Below are positions 63,101 through 64,000 of a stretch of DNA of 64,000 nucleotides, piece after piece. How positions within the stretch are numbered: the first letter of the stretch is position 1; each line of letters opens with the position of its first letter. A program made the translations under genes and the position numbers. This stretch comes from Roseisolibacter agri (GTDB lineage Bacteria; Gemmatimonadota; Gemmatimonadetes; Gemmatimonadales; Gemmatimonadaceae): NCBI RefSeq assembly GCF_030159095.1, contig NZ_BRXS01000001.1, forward strand, positions 1,033,815 through 1,097,814. Reading direction: 5' to 3'. The notes beneath the pieces were generated by a model. That model was given only the letters and a program-made list of their open reading frames with translations, had not been told where the DNA came from and did no database searches.

Positions 63101-63629
63101 CGCGGTGTCGCCGGCCGACTCGGGCGCGCCGCTCGACACGCGCGCGGTGACGTCGCGCAGCTACCCGATCACGGGCAGCGTGGTGTGGAAGGCGTTCGGC
63201 GGCTTCACGACGGGCGGCGGCGTGGCGCTCACGCGCCGCTTCGACGACGTCCCGGGCAGCCGCACGGACGTGCAGACGCGCGAGACGAACGTCGAGCTGA
63301 CGAAGGCCTTCACGCCGCCGTCGCGCTGGAACCTGCGCAGCCCGATCCGCACGCGACTCGGCTGGCAGGACGGCGGCACGGAGACGCTGCTGCTGCCGCG
63401 CGACGCGTTCGGGCAGGTGATCGCCGACGAGGCGCTGCGCGTGGTGCAGGCCGACAACGGGCGGCGCGCGCTCTCGTTCAGCGCGAACTCCGACGTGGCG
63501 GAGACGCTGACGCTGAGCCTCAACGGCACGCACGTGACGACGTTCAACAACAACCTGAACCAGCGCATCTCGCAGACCGTGTTCAGCGCGGTGCTGCAGC
63601 TGAGCTTCGGGGCGGCGCAGCTGCGGTGA
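57162..63629 (+). CDS. sprA: SprA-like giant outer-membrane protein (type IX secretion translocon family)
   Basis: 2155 residues from GTG 57162; signal peptide LLRILLGGALLGGAPAAAQ, then ~100 residues of Pro/Ala/Ser-rich linker. From ~residue 120 the sequence follows the SprA pattern: LDYDSQREFDASNVISAWYQG-like text, VEVGNVSFTPPASRFLTAGIPSNNYGMQAVGQLG (the GNVS...G...YG block of SprA), VEPRRFFFTIDP, and many repeats of strand pairs to the end, finishing QTVFSAVLQLSF with an aromatic near the C-terminus. SprA of Bacteroidota is the ~36-strand outer-membrane channel of type IX secretion and gliding. Slightly shorter than Flavobacterium SprA (~2400). No other type IX genes are adjacent. Divergent from lptF. 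Confidence 0.85.
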   Translation: MRLLRILLGGALLGGAPAAAQVRPAPAPPTAPSPTPAAPSPSPAPVPAPQDSARRAGAPPTVRMPVDTAGRRRAPADSLRGARTDSSAAPGAAPRSAADTLRLPGDSARRAERSAADTTEKDPLADLDLHVVGRMESKMERTRDARCAQGFAVALGCRSTFQPNFDFQFNVRSAGAVAERLHLNVDYDSQREFDASNVISAWYQGKPGAKLGRVEVGNVSFTPPASRFLTAGIPSNNYGMQAVGQLGSMVWRAIAAQQKGTVQRDRVFTVGDRSVQTTERPLDDFQVEPRRFFFTIDPRLLPGYPNVDVLNRPLMTRLAAQLPDTLRPTRVFLYRQLIGAQNQNPRGPRLQVRGAKNPRAQTYELLRENVDYYVDPSQLWIALLRPLQLNAERLAVAYEVTVNGVRTRYVATGGTPDTELREDTAQVANLVWEPELTPRDGAFFRELRNVYRVGGEELRRETVGLRIVTGPGGDQEKPVDATFGATYLQMFGLAQASSPTTFDVENRLWPRPQDPNVNAAGGAGGLTAKLIRDYFVVFPSLQPFARAGLARGASNPANDTIYTIPAEFLYSAQRPQGVYRLRLRYDGEGLGEPGTLALGSVQLRPGSERLTAFGRPLVRGTDYEIDYDLGVVTFTDPARLFPTPTPVTVRFEENPLFATQPTRIVGGAAEWTTNAGVLSLTAITQSQRSTFNRPPLGFEPVGSLVGGARADLAWNAPLLARAVNRLTRALGGGDTTVAPARVALRAEFAASKPVPNAAGQAFLESFEGDGGLGLPLSETQWYLSSRPVMSTALRGATRGVPLTTDRASTLAWQSLVRPLGGSALLQYRITDIDPSVRLSTGGLAPTEPLLWLTLYPTSIGGLPARDDAGTPVGGAASSPASRFRWTLGGTDATPGRRWRSIRTLLNPGGADLSRVEALEFYALVRTDAAGIGRNPTLVFDFGDVSENTVAFAPETLTVRPRAAGPGVPAGVDSLYRGRRLQRFDRLDTERDSLTRVFDASVNDRGLPGDRIDTLVVVDESGTAPARTVQRDVAVCRAQTGRSAVIGDPLTTCTVRNNRLDEEDLDQDGQLNLDDASADGGERLRRFVVNLSDRRTFTRENPNACQATVTPTVGEVAALAERRCWVLVRVPFRAPSDSTDGFSIRRVRSLRLTMVSGDEEPDSAFTTTALARLRLVGAPWLRRTDRAAVGIAGDSLGTQGSWVIAGVVGTQDSTGRVPYQSPPGVTDETDERRTGLEATAVQVNERALRLQAGAPGGSLGLYERAEAYFRFPEGAKNLMTYKTLRLWMRGNGAGWGVNGELNAYVKLGRDEHNFYVYRTPVNAGPSRESWLPEVRVDFGRFYRLRAAVQEAYLRGGIAQQYRCTGVDAALVERSGLPRGFAVNRYAACEDGYLVYTVEPNVTPPNLAAVQELAVGFVRVDTLARGGSPIVPGDTLELWVNDLRLSDVEDTPGMAGEFGLAVQAGDLADVRVNVTRRDPYFRQLGETPTFATANAIDVGASVRLDRLVPGARGFAMPLTVSYQQTDAAPTFLANSDLRGEDLTGLRTPRDATTSVAFTIKRATPVTGTPWAPLLNNLALTSTWTSGGSRSAFQRAQRDGFTLRADYDLVPAARSLGLIGGAFRWTPTTLKLTSHLVRTGNRQEAFLKPVVAFDDTARVVNGLDHVWRNGLVVEFQPTPALTARWDASTLRDLRDYPAFGDGLDSLANERSAAARADRERLAGLDVGLERERAMAGLLRFAPALRGWVQPRAEVATYHTTTRDPNARALLHADEELGDSTGALRLPRRIGTTQVASAGAMVDLGRALFGAAPTPVPAPPIAPVVPDSTPRLARDTALRGATPTLRARMRRALQPVDVRVERTLSSNLDATALDPSLGLQLGFGGLGAFRTPGGRNATAAGAVTRLVLAHTVGLPLGFSLTNRMETGGTRSWWRRAATDRQAEADGTQRTIPDLSLRWNWRPAFAGDWIETVGANARMLWQRTRAVSPADSGAPLDTRAVTSRSYPITGSVVWKAFGGFTTGGGVALTRRFDDVPGSRTDVQTRETNVELTKAFTPPSRWNLRSPIRTRLGWQDGGTETLLLPRDAFGQVIADEALRVVQADNGRRALSFSANSDVAETLTLSLNGTHVTTFNNNLNQRISQTVFSAVLQLSFGAAQLR

Positions 63630-63673
63630 GGCGCTGTGGGCCGCGGGGGGCGGCTGTGGAACGCGGGACGCGT

Positions 63674-63895
63674 CGGCGCGCCGGTCCCTTTGCCTATTGG
63701 GGAGGATGCGGATGCTCCGGATCTGAACGGATCATTCGGATCGTTCCGCGTGGCGGCAACGCTCCATGCGCCGGTGCGGAGCGATCCGCAGCATCCGCTT
63801 CATCCGGAGCATCCGCATCCCTCCCACAGGCCACAGGGGACCGGCGCGCCGGACCCTGAACGGCGAACGGCATTGGTCATCCTGTCATCGGCTCT
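63674..63895. repeat. Family A extragenic hairpin, copy 5
   Basis: Hairpin I (63674..63851) is the best-preserved copy: ends CGGCGCGCCGG / CCGGCGCGCCG, ~75-bp arms with GGATGCGGATGCTCCGGAT, loop of ~25 bases. Hairpin II is only a remnant (63853..63895, CTGAACGGCGAACGGC then TGGTCATCCTGTCATC, as in copy 4). Lies at the 3' end of the sprA-like gene. Confidence 0.85.
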
Positions 63896-64000
63896 GTTGA
63901 ATCGTTGATCGCGGTGGAGCGGAAGCTGCGGCGGTGGTCGGTGGAGACGGCCGGAGTGCAGCATGCGCGCGATGACGAAGTCGGCGGTGGCGTTGGCGAC
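63896..64000. other. Window end, unassigned
   Basis: No gene can be supported. An ATG at 63964 has GGAG about 8 bases upstream and could open a plus-strand gene that continues outside the window (MRAMTKSAVALA), and the minus strand is also open here; too little sequence to choose. Confidence 0.2.

Noticed and set aside
53940..63533. Single open frame of 3197 codons on the minus strand
   Set aside because: Only the first ~390 codons from the 3' side are the real lptG gene; the rest is antisense to lptF's neighbour and the sprA-like gene and reads as Arg/His/Ala-rich text. It stays open because third-codon GC bias removes stops.

Overview
The window is a GC-rich bacterial chromosome segment, most likely from the phylum Gemmatimonadota (FCB group; a Gemmatimonas/Gemmatirosa-like organism). 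This is inferred from the mix of a SprA-like giant outer-membrane protein, a carboxypeptidase-regulatory-domain TonB receptor, CcmABCD, TPR lipoprotein-style proteins, promoters with TAnnTT(T)-type -10 boxes and very GC-rich coding. No rRNA, tRNA, CRISPR array, insertion sequence or prophage was seen. The segment looks like ordinary chromosome, about 54 genes, with two families of unusual intergenic hairpins scattered through it.

Layout. 0-14 kb: end of a beta-lactamase-fold serine hydrolase, pseudouridine-5'-phosphate glycosidase, two TPR proteins, an ABC exporter pair, a two-domain M16 peptidase, then on the minus strand a membrane/TIM-barrel protein, an atypical AdoMet-decarboxylase-family protein and a GalU-type nucleotidyltransferase, and a PgsA-type phosphatidyltransferase. 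14-23 kb: an alpha/beta hydrolase with an Asp nucleophile but no catalytic His, a DsbA-like thioredoxin protein, acetyl-CoA synthetase divergent from an MHS-type transporter, and a secreted amidohydrolase. 23-28 kb: the cytochrome c maturation operon ccmABCD, then an HD hydrolase divergent from inorganic pyrophosphatase. 28-35 kb: a long minus-strand run of zinc-finger protein, DUF92 (phytyl-phosphate-kinase-like), geranylgeranyl-reductase-like flavoprotein, flavin reductase, methyltransferase, SRPBCC protein, FabF-type ketosynthase and an aquaporin, which may be one small lipid/polyketide pathway. 35-46 kb: V4R-domain protein, M24 peptidase, pseudo-receiver, lipoprotein, MsbA-like ABC transporter, heme A synthesis genes (ctaB, ctaA plus a small COX2-hairpin-like protein) and an APC permease. 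46-64 kb: cell-envelope region with a TonB-dependent receptor, a glycosyltransferase, a MerR/TipAS regulator, MlaD and MlaE, the LptG- and LptF-like permeases, and, divergent from them, a 2155-residue SprA-like protein (type IX secretion translocon family).

Two window-wide patterns are the most interesting. First, about a dozen genes have a TAnnnT box 4-7 bases before the ATG/GTG, i.e. leaderless mRNAs without a Shine-Dalgarno sequence. Second, nine intergenic sites carry copies of two families of very long imperfect hairpins (about 140-350 bp), nearly all at 3' ends of transcription units: family A (GGCGCGCCGG ends, GGATGCGGATGC arms; loci near 16.9, 25.8, 39.4, 51.7, 63.7 kb) and family B (GCGGAGGACGG arms; loci near 30.6, 35.9, 37.2, 53.8 kb). 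They look like genus-specific extragenic palindromic elements.
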